A stretch of DNA of 64,000 nt, taken from assembly GCA_024472245.1 (NCBI GenBank), contig JANBXD010000001.1, positions 2,480,001-2,544,000 on the forward strand. The letters are read 5' to 3'. This stretch comes from Beauveria sp. NWAFU-1. Its lineage: Eukaryota > Ascomycota > Sordariomycetes > Hypocreales > Cordycipitaceae. The translations under genes were made by a program, and so were the position numbers. Below the pieces are notes generated by a model. That model was given only the letters and a program-made list of their open reading frames with translations, had not been told where the DNA came from and did not search any database. Shown here piece by piece: positions 34,847 to 45,881 of the stretch (within the stretch, counting starts at the first letter, position 1; each line of letters starts with the position of its first letter).

Positions 34847-35434
34847 CGAGTTATTTCCGAGGCGCTTATTTTCTATCATACACATGGTCAGGTGTTGTAC
34901 GGCTTTTCACGCGCTTGCTGTTGTTGCTCGCTCGTGTTGTCCTTGGGATGGCGTGTATATAAGCGACACATGTTGGGGAGCCGCCACCGCGCTGCTGCAA
35001 AGAAAGGCCAAAACCAAAAGACAATATCGGAATCATACTCTAGTTAGCTGATCAGAAAGCCTTTTCATTGCCCTTTTCACGACGCTGAGAGGGTTGCCAC
35101 TTGGCTTTTCGAGAAGACGTCCTGGCGTGTTCTGGTTGACGAACTCCAGGCGCCACGCTTGAGTGGGAGCGCGCAGTCCGAAGAGCGCCGAGTGCTTCTC
35201 GTATCTTGATATCTGTACAGGCGATATTTGAAGAGACTTTTCCCACTGGTAATATAAAGCGGCATGTAATATGGCGGGCGATTGACTGAGGAAATCACAG
35301 TTCATACATGCCCTTGCCCCCGCCCGCCCCCGGAAATGCTACGAACTGGAGAACCCGTCCCGCCAAAAGATTAAGAAAAAAAAGTGTCCGCTTCCACCCC
35401 ACTTTGAGGCACCAGGCCCAGCAAAAAAGAAACT
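34847..35434. other. Spacer between the two tRNA-Phe genes
   Basis: 588 bp with no supported protein gene. A sequence GTGTATATAAGC lies near 34950. Short frames on the minus strand (35033-35305) have no recognisable product. Confidence 0.55.
35423..35428 (-). terminator. Pol III terminator of tRNA-Phe copy 2
   Basis: Six consecutive T on the minus strand, just beyond the 3' end of the tRNA. Confidence 0.7.
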
Positions 35435-35538
35435 TGCGGCCAGTGTGACTCGAACACACGACCTTCAGATAGGTATCTAAATCCGTAGGATTGAAGTTGA
35501 ACTTCAGTCTGACGATCTCCCAGCTAATCTATGGCCGC
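35435..35538 (-). tRNA. tRNA-Phe (GAA), intron-containing, copy 2
   Basis: 104 nt with identical mature sequence to copy 1, anticodon GAA at 35505-35503 and a 31-nt intron at 35501-35471. The single difference from copy 1 is in the intron (GTTGAA versus GTTGGA on the plus strand). Flanks share only a few bases (CGAGTTAT), so the duplication unit was hardly larger than the gene or has since diverged. Confidence 0.92.
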
Positions 35539-36007
35539 GAGTTATGAAAATGACTTGGCTATTTTGCTTTGAGTAGCTGCAGCACCACCGCGGGCCCCGC
35601 ATGCCGTCGACTCAGTCGTTGTCGGAACCCTGTTACCCTGTGAAGGTTGGCCGTGGATGGGGCAATGGGCTCAAAGGCGGTATCTACACGCCGCTTCGCT
35701 GTTATCATTTTTTTGGATTTGATGTTAGAATATGGCAAGCGAAATTCTTGTCCGGCATGTTATGTTAAAGCAGCGTTGTTGCCGATTTCTCGGTGCAAGA
35801 CTTGCCAACAGACTCAACTAGTGATAGACGACACTACGCTCATATGAGAATTGGAACGCGGCACACAAACAGACACCATGACTTTTTTTCAATTGGAACA
35901 TCATTGGAGTTAATTGAACACTGGATGAGGGGCCTCGCCTCCGACTTCGACCCATCATCCGCAATAATCAAATAATCAACATGCATCGGGAAATACCCCG
36001 TGTGCTC
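35539..36007. other. Spacer between tRNA-Phe copy 2 and VPS17
   Basis: 469 bp. No gene seen. The left part is the tRNA upstream region, the right part the VPS17 3' UTR. Confidence 0.55.
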
Positions 36008-37947
36008 TTAGAAAGTACTGGTCGCCAAACGACTCGCCGCGTTCCTCGCATCAATGCGGTCATCATCCTCTTCCTCCACCACACCCACCAAACTTGTTCG
36101 CCCCGCACCGCCCGCATCCTTCTGCGCATCATCCGCCTCGCTGTCCTCGGGCAGCTTGCCCATGAAGCTCGTCGAGGTGCTGCGGTTCGCGGCATCGGCA
36201 CGCCGCGGGACGCCACTCCACGCATCACCCTTGGGGCCTTGGCTGGCAGCCAGGTTGGTACGACGAATGACAGGGTGTGCTTCGCGACCCAGTCGGCTGA
36301 GACCACCCGACGAGTCAATGGCACGAATATCTGCGCGTACGCTCTCCAGCACAGACAGCGTGCGTCTCTCGGCCTCAATCTCGCGCAATACAAACTCCCT
36401 AATGCTTGAGCGCAAGTCGGTGGCTGTCCGCGAGAACCACTTGCGGCGCTCCTGGAGCAGATTTTGCGTTACTCGGTGGGTCTTGTTGTAAAGGTAGGCC
36501 TCCGTCTCGCGCGCATCGTCGAGAGCCGAAATGGCCTCGTCAACCTTTTCACGGCGCACGCTGCTGCTGGTCTTAAGGCGATCAGCGGCATTGAGCTTGC
36601 TCCTCGTGGCTTCTTGCGCCTGAATAAACTCTCTGGTAAGGATCTGTCGATTCGTCAGGGTCTCCTTGACAATAAAGGCATCCTGCGAGTGATATTGAAA
36701 TGGGTCGCCAATTGTGGAGGCCTCGGCAGTGGCCTGCGCGGCATGATAGTCTCCCACATTCTGGATAACTTTGCCCAGCTTCCTGTAGGCATTCGCCAGA
36801 CCAGGGTGGGGTTCTTGCACATGCATGCCTCCGAGCTTGACTCCAAAATCAGACTCAGCCAGGCCGAGACCTGTGAGAGCATTGTCAGCATTGTAGATGC
36901 CTTTCTTCGGGGAGACACATACCTCGTCTGGCTTTGACTAGCTTATCGACCTTGTGCCCTGCATCCATGGTGCCGAGATAAAATAGCTTGACGGCAGGAC
37001 GTGCATCGGCGAGCTCGGGCGTATCGTCGGGTGGCGGGGCAAACTGCTTGAGAATCTTTCTGCGAACGCCTGTGGCGGGCTGCTTCATTTTGACCAGCGG
37101 GCTGTAGCCAAAGTCTGATTCGACAAAAAGTATCATCTCGTCGTCTCTCATCAAGGTCTCGTTGCTGCAGACATAGTTGAACCACCTCTGCATCAGAGCC
37201 TTGACTCGGGTCTCGTCCTCGTCGGTTCCAGCGCCGGCCGAGGTGACGGCCGGAGGAACAGCTGGTACAAAGGCATCGGGATTGGCGGAGATGAGGTGCT
37301 CAGCAAGCTTTACAAATTCAGAGTGCAGGCGGCGAACGTCACGGTATTGGGAGGTGCGGAACCGAGGGAGGTTGGTCTGTGAACCGTTAGAAGGCTGTAT
37401 GTAGTGTCGATCGCCGAGCACGTACGTAGACATCGAATCGAAGCAACGGGTCTTTCTTGCCGGTGCGCTCCAAGCCGGTGATTTTGGCTTGTAATCTATA
37501 TTGAGGCTGCACCGGCTTGCTAGTGTGCCCTTCAGTAGGGTGCACGGGACCCTGGATGGCTTCAGCCTCGCGTCCCTGCGGCGCGAAGCCTGTATGCTGC
37601 GGCGGCGGCTGGTGGCGGTGGTGCTGAACTGGCGGAGCAGGCTGGGAATCTATCGCTTGGCGGACCTCGGACTCTTCATGTCCTTGAAGAGTTTCGTGAT
37701 CGGTCTCACCTTCAGTCTCCGAGGCGGTGGTGGCAGTGCCGGGCCGCTGGAAGCCGTCTGCGCCGAGAGCTGGGCTGCCTAGGCCGTTGGAGTCTTGCGA
37801 CGAGAAGGGAAACGACGACGACGAGGTCTCCTGCGGGAGGCTGGCAAAAGGAGGAAGGTTTCTCTTGGGGGAAGAGGTGGGAGAGTTGCCCCAGGGCGAA
37901 GCTCCCACCGGATCGTCGGACTCGTGAATCGATGCGCTGTAGTCCAT
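36008..37947 (-). CDS. vps17: Retromer sorting-nexin subunit Vps17 (PX-BAR)
   Basis: Exons 37947-37426, 37376-36923 and 36870-36008 on the minus strand encode 612 aa. A disordered Ser/Pro/Gln-rich N-terminus (about 150 residues) precedes the PX domain: YRLQAKITGLERTGKKDPL, then NLPRFRTSQYRDVRRLHSEF and FNYVCSNETLMRDDEMILF. A linker (PATGVRRKILKQF) leads to a BAR-like helical region (LANAYRKLGKVIQNVGDYHA, later FIVKETLTNRQILTREF and LLQERRKWFSRTATDLR). This order and length fit fungal Vps17, which pairs with Vps5 to bend endosomal membranes for retrieval of Vps10 and other cargo. The ATG at 37947 is chosen because upstream in-frame sequence has no conserved features. Confidence 0.92.
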
Positions 37948-38645
37948 GGCGATGACGACAGGTGATGCGGAGTCGTCAACGTCGTCGGCAGTGGTCCAGC
38001 GCGCGGTGAGCTGGAGAGGAGTATGCGGTCGCTGTACGTATGAGTCGAGCGAGTAGTTTGCGCGTGGTAAGCGGTAAGGCAAGGATGCGTGTCGGTGTGT
38101 GTAGTTCGGTGATTGACTCCAGTAGTGGTGCTCCGTGACGCAAGCTGAGAGGCTGGCAAGCTGACAACTTAGGAAGCTGGTCAGGTTGGCAACGGTGGTG
38201 GATGGGACGAGTTGCAGGCGGGTCGCTCGGCTGAGGTTGCTGGCCCGACCAGGCAGGACTCCAGGGCAGCCAGGCAGGCCATTGTACCTGTGGTGTCATT
38301 GTGCTCCCACTGGCAAGTCTCAATTTATTTCTTCACCACTAACTTATCTCGTCTGCCTTGTCAAATTTTCAAGACCCTGTTAAACCATTTGATTCCCGAG
38401 CGCAGCTACTTATTCTAATACGTCAGCGTACTCACCAACGGCAGCCCGTTTGCTCGTCTGTAGTGGGTGTAGTACAATGGTAGCAGCGCTGTAATAAACC
38501 TTCTGGCGTCCCGATGAAGGCTAGTGCGGGGCAGCCCATCTGAAAAAATGTAAAGCTTGACTTGCCTGGAAACAATTTTTTCCAATTCATTGCGCCGGCC
38601 TACGCTGCATCCCCTTTCACCTTATATTACGTGAAACAGTTCACA
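37948..38645. promoter_or_regulatory. Divergent promoter region, VPS17 / BCP1
   Basis: 698 bp between divergent genes. A sequence near 38463-38495 resembles the first part of a tRNA (an A-box-like TGTAGTACAATGGTAGC) but has no matching 3' half, so no RNA gene is called. Confidence 0.5.
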
Positions 38646-39572
38646 ATGGGAAAGAAGCGCTCCAGGGAACAGGATGGCTTGTCCGGCGGCCCCTCCGATA
38701 AGGGTGCGGACAAGATGGACGAGGATGATAGCGACGGAGAGGTAGGCCCCTCAGCGGTCAGTCTACCAGACTGCATACCTTTATTGACTATAATTTCCTA
38801 GGACTTTGACATGGTCGACGTCGACTTTGAATGGTTCAACTACGATCCCGAGATTGACTTTCACGGTGTCAAATCGCTCCTGCGCCAACTCTTCGACGTC
38901 GATGCAAATCTCTTCAACATGTCGACCCTCGCCGACCTCGTCTTGTCGCAACCAACCATAGGCTCAACTGTCAAGATAGATGGCAAAAACACCGATGCCT
39001 ACGCCATGCTTACTGTCCTCAACACTGCTGTGCACAAGGATGCAGACACCATGAAGGATGTCCTCCAGTACTTGATCCAAAAAGCTGGGACCAATGCTGC
39101 CCTGGCTCCCGTCGCGGAGCTCATCAACGCCAACAAGCAAGTTGGCCTCGTATTTTCCGAGCGCTTCATTAACATGCCCTCGGAGATTGCCCCACCTCTG
39201 TACTCGATGCTTGTTGAAGAGGTCGAGGCCGCCGTCGAGGACAAGGAGCCCTACGATTTTTCGCACTACCTGATTCTGTCGCGCACTTACACCGAGGTCG
39301 AGTCCACACTCGACATTGAGGACAGAAAAAAGAAAAAGGCCAAAGAAGAGTCCTCTACATTCTATTTCCATCCCGAGGACGAAGTGCTGCAAAAGTATGC
39401 TACCGCCTTTGGTGGATTCGCCTACACCAAGGAGGGCGATGCTGTCGCTGACAGCAAGCGCGCTTTTCAGGAGATGGGTATCAAGGCTCAAGGATACATG
39501 ATTCTTATTGAAGCCTCAAAGTTTCAGGCAGCAATCAAAGCAGTCAATGATTATATAAATCCTGGCCAATAG
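38646..39572 (+). CDS. bcp1: Bcp1/BCCIP family protein
   Basis: Exons 38646-38741 and 38802-39572 encode 288 aa. An N-terminal basic then acidic stretch (MGKKRSRE ... DEDDSDGE) is followed by VDVDFEWFNYDPEIDFHGVK, the family signature, and by INANKQVGLVFSERFINMP, PPLYSMLVEEVEAAV and YDFSHYLILSRTY. The yeast protein chaperones ribosomal protein Rpl23 in the nucleus and supports nuclear export; the human BCCIP binds BRCA2. All conserved blocks are intact. The stop codon is only 85 bp from the convergent ARO7 stop. Confidence 0.94.
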
Positions 39573-39657
39573 AGAAAAAAGTAAAATATAAACTATAAAC
39601 TTTGTATATATCGTGGCATTATGGTTGCTCATATATTTTCTGAAGTTCTGGTCATTG

Positions 39658-40590
39658 TTATGGCGCAGGATCTAGACGCTGCATCAAGTATTCTACTTCG
39701 ACCTCCTTTGTCAACGGAATGACATATTTCTCATACATGGCGGCGACAGCGTCGACATCGATCTTGACGTACGACTCGGAGCCTTCCTTCAGACCAGGGT
39801 CCTTGCCGTAGGTGAGCGCCTTGAGGCGCAAGCGCTCAAAGATTTGCAGCTCAACGGCGCGGTTCGTGATGGCGTCGTCGATACCCTTGCGGTCACCGGC
39901 CTTGATGAGGGCGGTAAACTTTTCCGTCTCGGAGCGAAACTTGCTCTCGGCGACAAACTTGCCAAAGTGGATGCGCCGAGACAGTGCCTGCAGGCAGGCA
40001 ATGTCGCAGGTGGCGGCCGAGCCGTAATTCTCCTGCGTCTCGCCGCGGTCGCCGTGGCCAAAATCGGGGCACACGGCGGGGAGGAATTTGTCCGTGTAAA
40101 AGTCCTTGATCTTGTCGTTGACGTTGACGTTGTTGGCGTGGAGAATCCTGGGATAATTGAGGGGCTTTAGGATGGGTTTTTGCACAGCCTGCGGAAAGAA
40201 GGGGTACTCGTCGGGCGACTCGTAGCGACGGATGAGGGATTGCAGCTTCTCCTGCTCGCTCAGGTACCAGTCAAAGAAACTGAGCTTGCTTTCGGGAATG
40301 TCGAGGGCGCCAGGCACGTAGATGGTCTGTACGAGGAGGCTGTGAGTGATGCGAGTTCTCCAGCCACCGCAATGCCACAGAAGGGCTAGAATTCATACCT
40401 TGTTGAGGGCAAACTGCACGCGCTCGATGAGGGCAAAAATGATGGTATCCTCCAGACGACTACCAGCCAGCCGAGTTAAATGCATGCAAGTGTGAGGGGA
40501 GGAACTTTAGCGCACATACATGAGCTGGTATCGGATGCGCGACAGGTCCAATGCCTGAGATCCGTCATTGAGGTCAACAAAGGAGTCCAT
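39658..40590 (-). CDS. aro7: Chorismate mutase (AroQ, eukaryotic type)
   Basis: Exons 40590-40520, 40459-40399 and 40326-39658 on the minus strand encode 266 aa. The protein starts MDSFVDLNDGSQALDLSRI and continues RLEDTIIFALIERVQFALN, the first long helix bearing the catalytic Arg and Glu/Asp; later blocks include FFDWYLSEQEKLQSLIRRY, SPDEYPFF, NYGSAATCDIACLQALSRRIHFGKFVAE and VELQIFERLRLKA. It converts chorismate to prephenate for phenylalanine and tyrosine synthesis in the cytosol. The family is allosterically controlled (inhibited by tyrosine, activated by tryptophan), and the length fits the all-helical dimer. Confidence 0.95.
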
Positions 40591-41737
40591 GACGGGCAAT
40601 TGCTTTGTCTTGCTTCAATTGGAAATGAAAGTCCCAGGTTGCGTGTGGTCAAGCCGAAAGGATGCTGGAGGGGCAATTTTCTCCGCGCATTGGCTGAAGG
40701 GTCACTGTCGACTCATTGAGCTTGCATTTACCAGACATCAGTGGTGGATCGGCCGAGTCAGGCATGGGGGCCGCTAAATTCGGACCGTCATGGCGCTGAG
40801 AGGCGAGAGATGGGGGCCGTTGACGGGCTACACACACTGTGCCGTCTATATTGAGATTTCCTCTAAATGAATAAAGAAAGAACCAACAAAACATGTACAG
40901 TTGGAATTTTTTGAGGTATGGTAAAGCACAGCTGCGGCAGAAAATGGATATGGGCCAAGTATGCCGCCGTTCGTTGAAGACTCGAAGTGCGCCCAAGTAC
41001 TGCTGACCCTTCTTAAATTGGGCCACTTGACCGACTCCCCTCTCAACTTCTCATTCAGGACATCCCCAATTTGTACCTCCCACAGGGATTTATCATGGCT
41101 TACCGCTTTGTTCACGGCCGAATCTCGTTCCGCTCATCATGGCGCAACCCCCGCTACGCTACGAGTAGCGCACCGGCGACGGATAGCGACCAACGATGGT
41201 GACATCGCTGCTGGATTCCAATTGCCGCTGCCTGAGTCTGCCAAATCCAACATCACACCAAACACTCCGCGGCATTTCTTTGCTTGCTGTTCCTATAAAT
41301 CGCTATACTACTTCACAGAGCCTTTATGATCCTGGCTGCCTGGGTCTTGCGTTCAATCATCACCGAGTGGGGCTTCTATGGTTGCATTGTTGGCTGCGCT
41401 GTGTCTCGTCCTCCTCTGTTTGACCTCTGGCAGTCCATTTCATTCTTCTTCCGTCATTGCTCCGAAATACCCCATTGAAAGCCGTCATCTATCAGGTTTG
41501 GCTGCACTTTACACCCAGTTACTGTTACAACGCGGCTATGCGCATGCCGAGCGCATCATAGCCATGGACACTTACCACGACCTGGAGCCCACCTCTGACT
41601 ACGCTGAGCCGCTGGACGCTTCGGAAATCTCTTTGATCAAGACGAACCGCCGGATCAACCTTACGAGCATGGACGGGACGCTCTCTTCTCTGCCAACAAG
41701 GCCCTGCTGACCGGCCAGTCGCTGTCAACGCGTAGTT
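40591..41737. other. Interval between ARO7 and the methyltransferase pseudogene
   Basis: About 1.15 kb. No intact gene. A frame at 41378-41710 may include the decayed upstream part of the methyltransferase pseudogene (from the ATG at 41561), but it ends at a stop and shows no conserved motif. Confidence 0.5.
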
Positions 41738-42498
41738 GCGGATCGTTATTTTCTCCCCAATGATGAGGCCGAGCAGCTTCGCGAGGGCATCCAACACAGG
41801 CTTTACGTAGACCATATCCTCGAAGGCGACTACTTTTGCACTCCAATCGATGACCCCCCCCCCGAAGATCGGCAATCTCGGGACTGGAATGGGCATGTGA
41901 GCTATGGAAGATGAGGCAGCCTAGCCTGCTGGCACCGGACTCGCTGACAGGTTGACAGCCGCCGAAAAGGATTCCAGTGCCCGGGGTTTGGAACTGATGT
42001 TGCTGCCATTCATCCAAGCTGGACACCGCCAAACCCTGAGTACCGTGTTGAAGTCCTCCGAAGACGACTAGCGTTCAAACCTGGCGGTTGGATCGAATGC
42101 CACGATACTGTGACGAAAGTCTACTCCAAAGACGAACATGTCGGCAACGATCACTCTATCAATCGTATATTTGATATCGTCGACGGCCCAGTCATAGAGG
42201 TGTACAGGTGGACTCTGCGCATTGCGCAGGAGCTGCTCGGGTTACTCCGCAAGACTGGCTTTGTCGACGTGTCACCCCTGCGGATAGGATTCCCATAGAC
42301 CGCTGGCCAAGCGAGAACAGCGCGGGAGAGATGGGTCTCTCTCAGCAAGCAATTATCCTGGATTTTGCCCCGGCTGTCTTGGCCAAGCGCGACACTCTTG
42401 GATTAGACCAAGATGAGGCGGCCGAGTTAGGGCGACAGATTCTCGACAGTGCGCAAGATGAAAGCATGCACGCTAAAATGGGCAGGGCCGATGTGTGA
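41738..42498 (+). pseudogene. Remnant of a LaeA-like SAM-dependent methyltransferase
   Basis: Pieces of one protein are spread over three frames. The first, from about 41744, reads YFLPNDEAEQLREGIQHRLY, the N-terminal signature of fungal LaeA/TdiE-type methyltransferases. After a run of ten C (41854-41863) the frame changes and motif I appears as GNLGTGMGM followed by TGA at 41898 where the family has Trp. A further shift gives FGTDVAAIHPSWTPPNPEYR (from about 41987), then directly FKPGGWIE, so the intervening 30 or more family residues are absent. This frame ends at 42298; the C-terminal piece (IDRWPSEN to stop 42498) is in another frame. Several independent lesions make a sequencing error unlikely as the only cause. 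Intact relatives methylate unknown substrates and often influence secondary metabolism. Confidence 0.82.
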
Positions 42499-42718
42499 AC
42501 GTAAGGTTCCGTAATGTAAAGATGGACGGCTTATAGAATTTTGGATTGTTTTGGGCGGGATGTAATGTTGAATAATAACAAGTTTCATTATTCTGTTGTA
42601 GGGAGTTGCAACTGTGTGGGGCGGCTTGTGTGGCTCGACATTGACGCTGTCCTACCGTTCGGCGTTCAACAACATCCAGCTCCATCATCTTTGTCCTCGT
42701 CAACCATGAACGCTTGAA

Positions 42719-44653
42719 ATGGTGTCCCTCGGTATCCTTTCGTCTAGCGATAAGGCGTCAGCGATACGATCCAAGTCTGCCCTCGTCGAGTCCGAGCTGC
42801 TGCCAGACTACATCCAAGACGCCGCGCAGCTGCCATGCGTCCCACCCGAGCGGCCCGACCTGCACCAACTCAACAGCTGCCTCGAGGCGCTGGCCGCCGT
42901 CTTTCCCGACATCCAGATCGAGGTGTTCCGTGAGCTCCTGTCCAACTTTGACGGCGAGTCGCGGCTCGCCCTCGTCGCCGACGCGCTACTTAAGAACCGC
43001 GTCACATGGGTCAAGGGCCGGTGGCGCGTCCCCGACAAGGATGACCGCCCGAACGGCCGCCAGCTGGTGCCCCGGTCCGACGCCTTTCGAAGCCCCGAGT
43101 ACAAGCGGGCGGTGCGCACGCTCGCCTGGCAAGAGTTTCGCGGCCTCTCCCGCTCCACGATTGACGGCGTCCTCGCCGAGTCCAACTACTCGTACCTCGA
43201 TTCCCGCCGCACCCTTGCCACGCTGTCGTCCAAGTCGTGGCGGTTCACGATATCCTCCATCTTTTTTCGCAGAAAGCCGATATCCACCGGGGAGGCCGAG
43301 CATCACCCGCTTGTTGTTTGGAAATCGAGCGGCCAGGGGTTCATCATACCCGTCATTCGCGCGACCGGCAGCGCCGAGCTCGATAGGGAACTCTACGAAA
43401 CGCTGGTGGCGCCGTTAAAGGCACGAGACAGGGATGACAAGGAGGCTTCCGATCGCGAACTAGCCCAAACACTGAACCAGCAGGAGGCAGAAGAGGCAGG
43501 GGCCACGTACGAGTGCGGTTGCTGCTTCACGACGGTTCCGTTTGAAGAAATGACGTCGTGCACAAAATTCGGCCACATGACTTGCTTCAACTGCATACAA
43601 AACTCGATAAAGGAGGCACTCTTTGGGCAGGGTTGGCAGAGTAGCGTAAACCCCGAGACCGGGACACTCAAATGCCTTTCTACTGAGGGTGATCGATGTC
43701 CTGGGCAGATCCCATACGAGCAACTTCAGCCGGCTATGATGCAACAAAAAGGTGGCGCCGACATGCTCCTTAAACTGGATCGTCGATTGGCAGACCATGG
43801 TCTCATTGAATCCAAACTACCTCTCATTCGCTGTCCTTTTTGCAACTATGCAGAAATCGACGACCTATATCTGCCGGCCGAGGAAGCCGGACTGCGCATC
43901 CGGTTCGACAGTGGCTACCAAATGCTATTCCTCGGAGCTACGGCCATTGCATTGCTGCTTCTTCTTCCGGTTATTCTCCTCATCACGCTGATGGGCGTCG
44001 TCGCAGCAGCGTGCATCCCCTTGGCCCCATTCTTCCAAAGACACTGGGCGCAGGCCGTCGGCCGACACAGCCGCCGACGGCGCGGCCTTAAGTTTACCTG
44101 CCAGAGCCCCGACTGCAAGCGCATCTCGTGCCTCTCGTGCCACAAGCCCTGGAAGGACATTCACATCTGCCACGAGTCGTCGCTGGTGGCGCTGCGTACC
44201 CAGGTCGAGCAGGCCATGAGCATGGCCGTTAAGCGCGTGTGCCCACGGTGCAACACGTCGTTTGTCAAGAACTCCGGCTGCAACAAGTTGACCTGCCCCT
44301 GCGGCTACAAGATGTGCTACGTCTGCCGCGCCGACTTGGGCGACGAGGGCTACCGCCATTTTTGCGATCACTTTCGCCCCGACGGCGACCCGCGCCCCTG
44401 CAAAGAGTGCGACCGCTGCAACTTGTGGGAGTCGGAGGACACGGACCGCATCCTGCGCGAGGCTCGCGAGGACGCTGAGCGCAGATGGAAGGACATGGAG
44501 AAGAGGGAGCTGTCGGGCAGCGAAAAGGCGTTTCTGGCCACTGGCTACATCAACAAAAGCCACGACGTGGGCCTACGCAGGTTGCTGCAGCGCGGTCAGC
44601 TTCCCACGCTCGGCGAAGTGTGTGACTTGGTCATTGACACTGTTTTTATCTAG
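42719..44653 (+). CDS. RBR E3 ubiquitin ligase (RNF216/TRIAD3-like) with hydrophobic insert in the IBR domain
   Basis: A single exon encodes 644 aa, start ATG at 42719. The RING1 domain begins at Cys266 (CGCCFTTVPFEEM ... GHMTCFNC), the IBR at Cys372 (RCPFCNYAE), and RING2 around residue 507 (CPRCNTSFVKNSGCNKLTC), where Cys521 in SGCNKL is at the position of the ubiquitin-accepting cysteine of RBR ligases. The tail HFCDHF and PCKECDRCNLW is the additional Cys/His cluster seen in RNF216. Between the first Cys pair of the IBR (372/375) and the second (from Cys461) there are about 85 residues, including one or two very hydrophobic segments (about 400-437). RNF216 has only a short loop there. The protein is therefore probably membrane-anchored. 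It would transfer ubiquitin from an E2 through Cys521; substrates are unknown. Confidence 0.9.
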   Translation: MVSLGILSSSDKASAIRSKSALVESELLPDYIQDAAQLPCVPPERPDLHQLNSCLEALAAVFPDIQIEVFRELLSNFDGESRLALVADALLKNRVTWVKGRWRVPDKDDRPNGRQLVPRSDAFRSPEYKRAVRTLAWQEFRGLSRSTIDGVLAESNYSYLDSRRTLATLSSKSWRFTISSIFFRRKPISTGEAEHHPLVVWKSSGQGFIIPVIRATGSAELDRELYETLVAPLKARDRDDKEASDRELAQTLNQQEAEEAGATYECGCCFTTVPFEEMTSCTKFGHMTCFNCIQNSIKEALFGQGWQSSVNPETGTLKCLSTEGDRCPGQIPYEQLQPAMMQQKGGADMLLKLDRRLADHGLIESKLPLIRCPFCNYAEIDDLYLPAEEAGLRIRFDSGYQMLFLGATAIALLLLLPVILLITLMGVVAAACIPLAPFFQRHWAQAVGRHSRRRRGLKFTCQSPDCKRISCLSCHKPWKDIHICHESSLVALRTQVEQAMSMAVKRVCPRCNTSFVKNSGCNKLTCPCGYKMCYVCRADLGDEGYRHFCDHFRPDGDPRPCKECDRCNLWESEDTDRILREAREDAERRWKDMEKRELSGSEKAFLATGYINKSHDVGLRRLLQRGQLPTLGEVCDLVIDTVFI

Positions 44654-44817
44654 TCATGATTTACGAGGCGTTGCTTTGAGATTACGGCATAAACATTAGA
44701 CATATTATAATTATTCTCCCAGCTGTTCATTGTACATTTATTGTCTATCAGTCTAGTTGTGCGCGAGTTCTTTTCATAGTGCCGTTCCAGGTCGTAGCCA
44801 TCACATGTAGCAGTACA

Positions 44818-45881
44818 TTACTCGGCCTTGCCAAACGCCTTGTTCATGGCATTGTGAGCCAGCTCGACACCCAAGAACGTGGCGGCGTTGGCAGGCACGG
44901 CACGCGCCAGGGCCGGGCCGAAACCAGGGAAAAAGGCCTTGAAACCACCGCGTCCGTATAGCTCGCGAATGACACCACCGAGCGTCACGTTGCCCTCGGC
45001 CGTCTGCAGGCGCGACTTGACCGTGTCGACGGGGAAGACGGGTATCCACATGGCGATGCCGGCCGCACCGCCAGCGGCGATGATGGCGCCGATGCTCAGG
45101 TCGCCGGTGGGCCGGCCGGTGACGGGGTCCTTGGGGCTGAGGGAGCGCTTGATGTACTCGTAGGCGGCAAAGTAGGCGGCGGACCCGGGCCCGTCGCGGG
45201 CGAGCGTGGCGACGCTGCCGCGGAAGACGCTGCGCAGGCCGCCTTCCTTGTAAAGCTGGCGCACGACGTCGAGGCCGCCGCTATATTTTGGCTTCTCGCC
45301 CGGCGCAAGCGGCTTCTGGCCCTGGACCTGCAGAATGACCTTGACGCGCTCAAAGGGCGCGGTGATGGCCGTCATGGGAATGGCGGAGAGGAAGCCGGCG
45401 GCTGAGATTTGGCCGATGGAGAGGCCCTCGGGGCCGACGTTGGAGACGCTGGTGACTATTTGCTTGCCTACGCCGTAGCCCCAGAAAGAAACGGCGACTG
45501 GAATTCGTTAGCGAATCGGTGTTTAAAAAAAAATGAGAGGCAGAATAGCATACACATGGGGGTGACGCCGACGAGGGGCGCGCTGACGCCGGCGTAGAGG
45601 CCGCGGCGCAGGCCGTCGCGGGCGATGCTCTTCCTGACCACGTCCATGGCCGACGAGTAGACGCCGCGCTCGGCCGTCTGCAGGCGGACCTTGACCAGGT
45701 CAAAGGGGTGTCCGACGACGACGGCGCAGACGCCGCCGACGGCGCCGGCGCCCGTATCGCGCAGCTGATTGAGCAGGCCCGAGGCCGCCTTGGCCTTGAC
45801 CTGCTCCGCGTCGGGCAGCTTCTGCTCGATCTGGGCGACGACGGCCTCTGTGGTGGCGGAGGAGGAGCCTGACGTGGGCAT
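44818..45881 (-). CDS. crc1: Mitochondrial carnitine/acylcarnitine carrier
   Basis: Exons 45881-45554 and 45497-44818 on the minus strand encode 335 aa. Three mitochondrial-carrier repeats are visible with PX[DE]XX[KR] signatures in HPFDLVKVRLQT, APFERVKVILQ and FPVDTVKSRLQT. The segment ITAPFERVKVILQVQGQ and the odd-numbered helices fit the carnitine/acylcarnitine branch (yeast Crc1, Aspergillus AcuH). An N-terminal extension of about 45 residues is rich in Ser, Thr and Ala. The carrier exchanges acylcarnitine for carnitine across the inner membrane during acetate or fatty acid growth. Upstream in-frame sequence lacks an ATG, so 45881 is the start. The intron donor GTATGC restores PMFAVSFWGYG. 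Confidence 0.9.

Noticed and set aside
38450..38530. tRNA-like sequence with an A-box-like word
   Set aside because: No B box, no complementary acceptor ends and no anticodon arm could be formed.
43925..44563. 212-codon minus-strand frame inside the ubiquitin ligase gene
   Set aside because: Antisense shadow of a GC-rich coding region; no start context or family.
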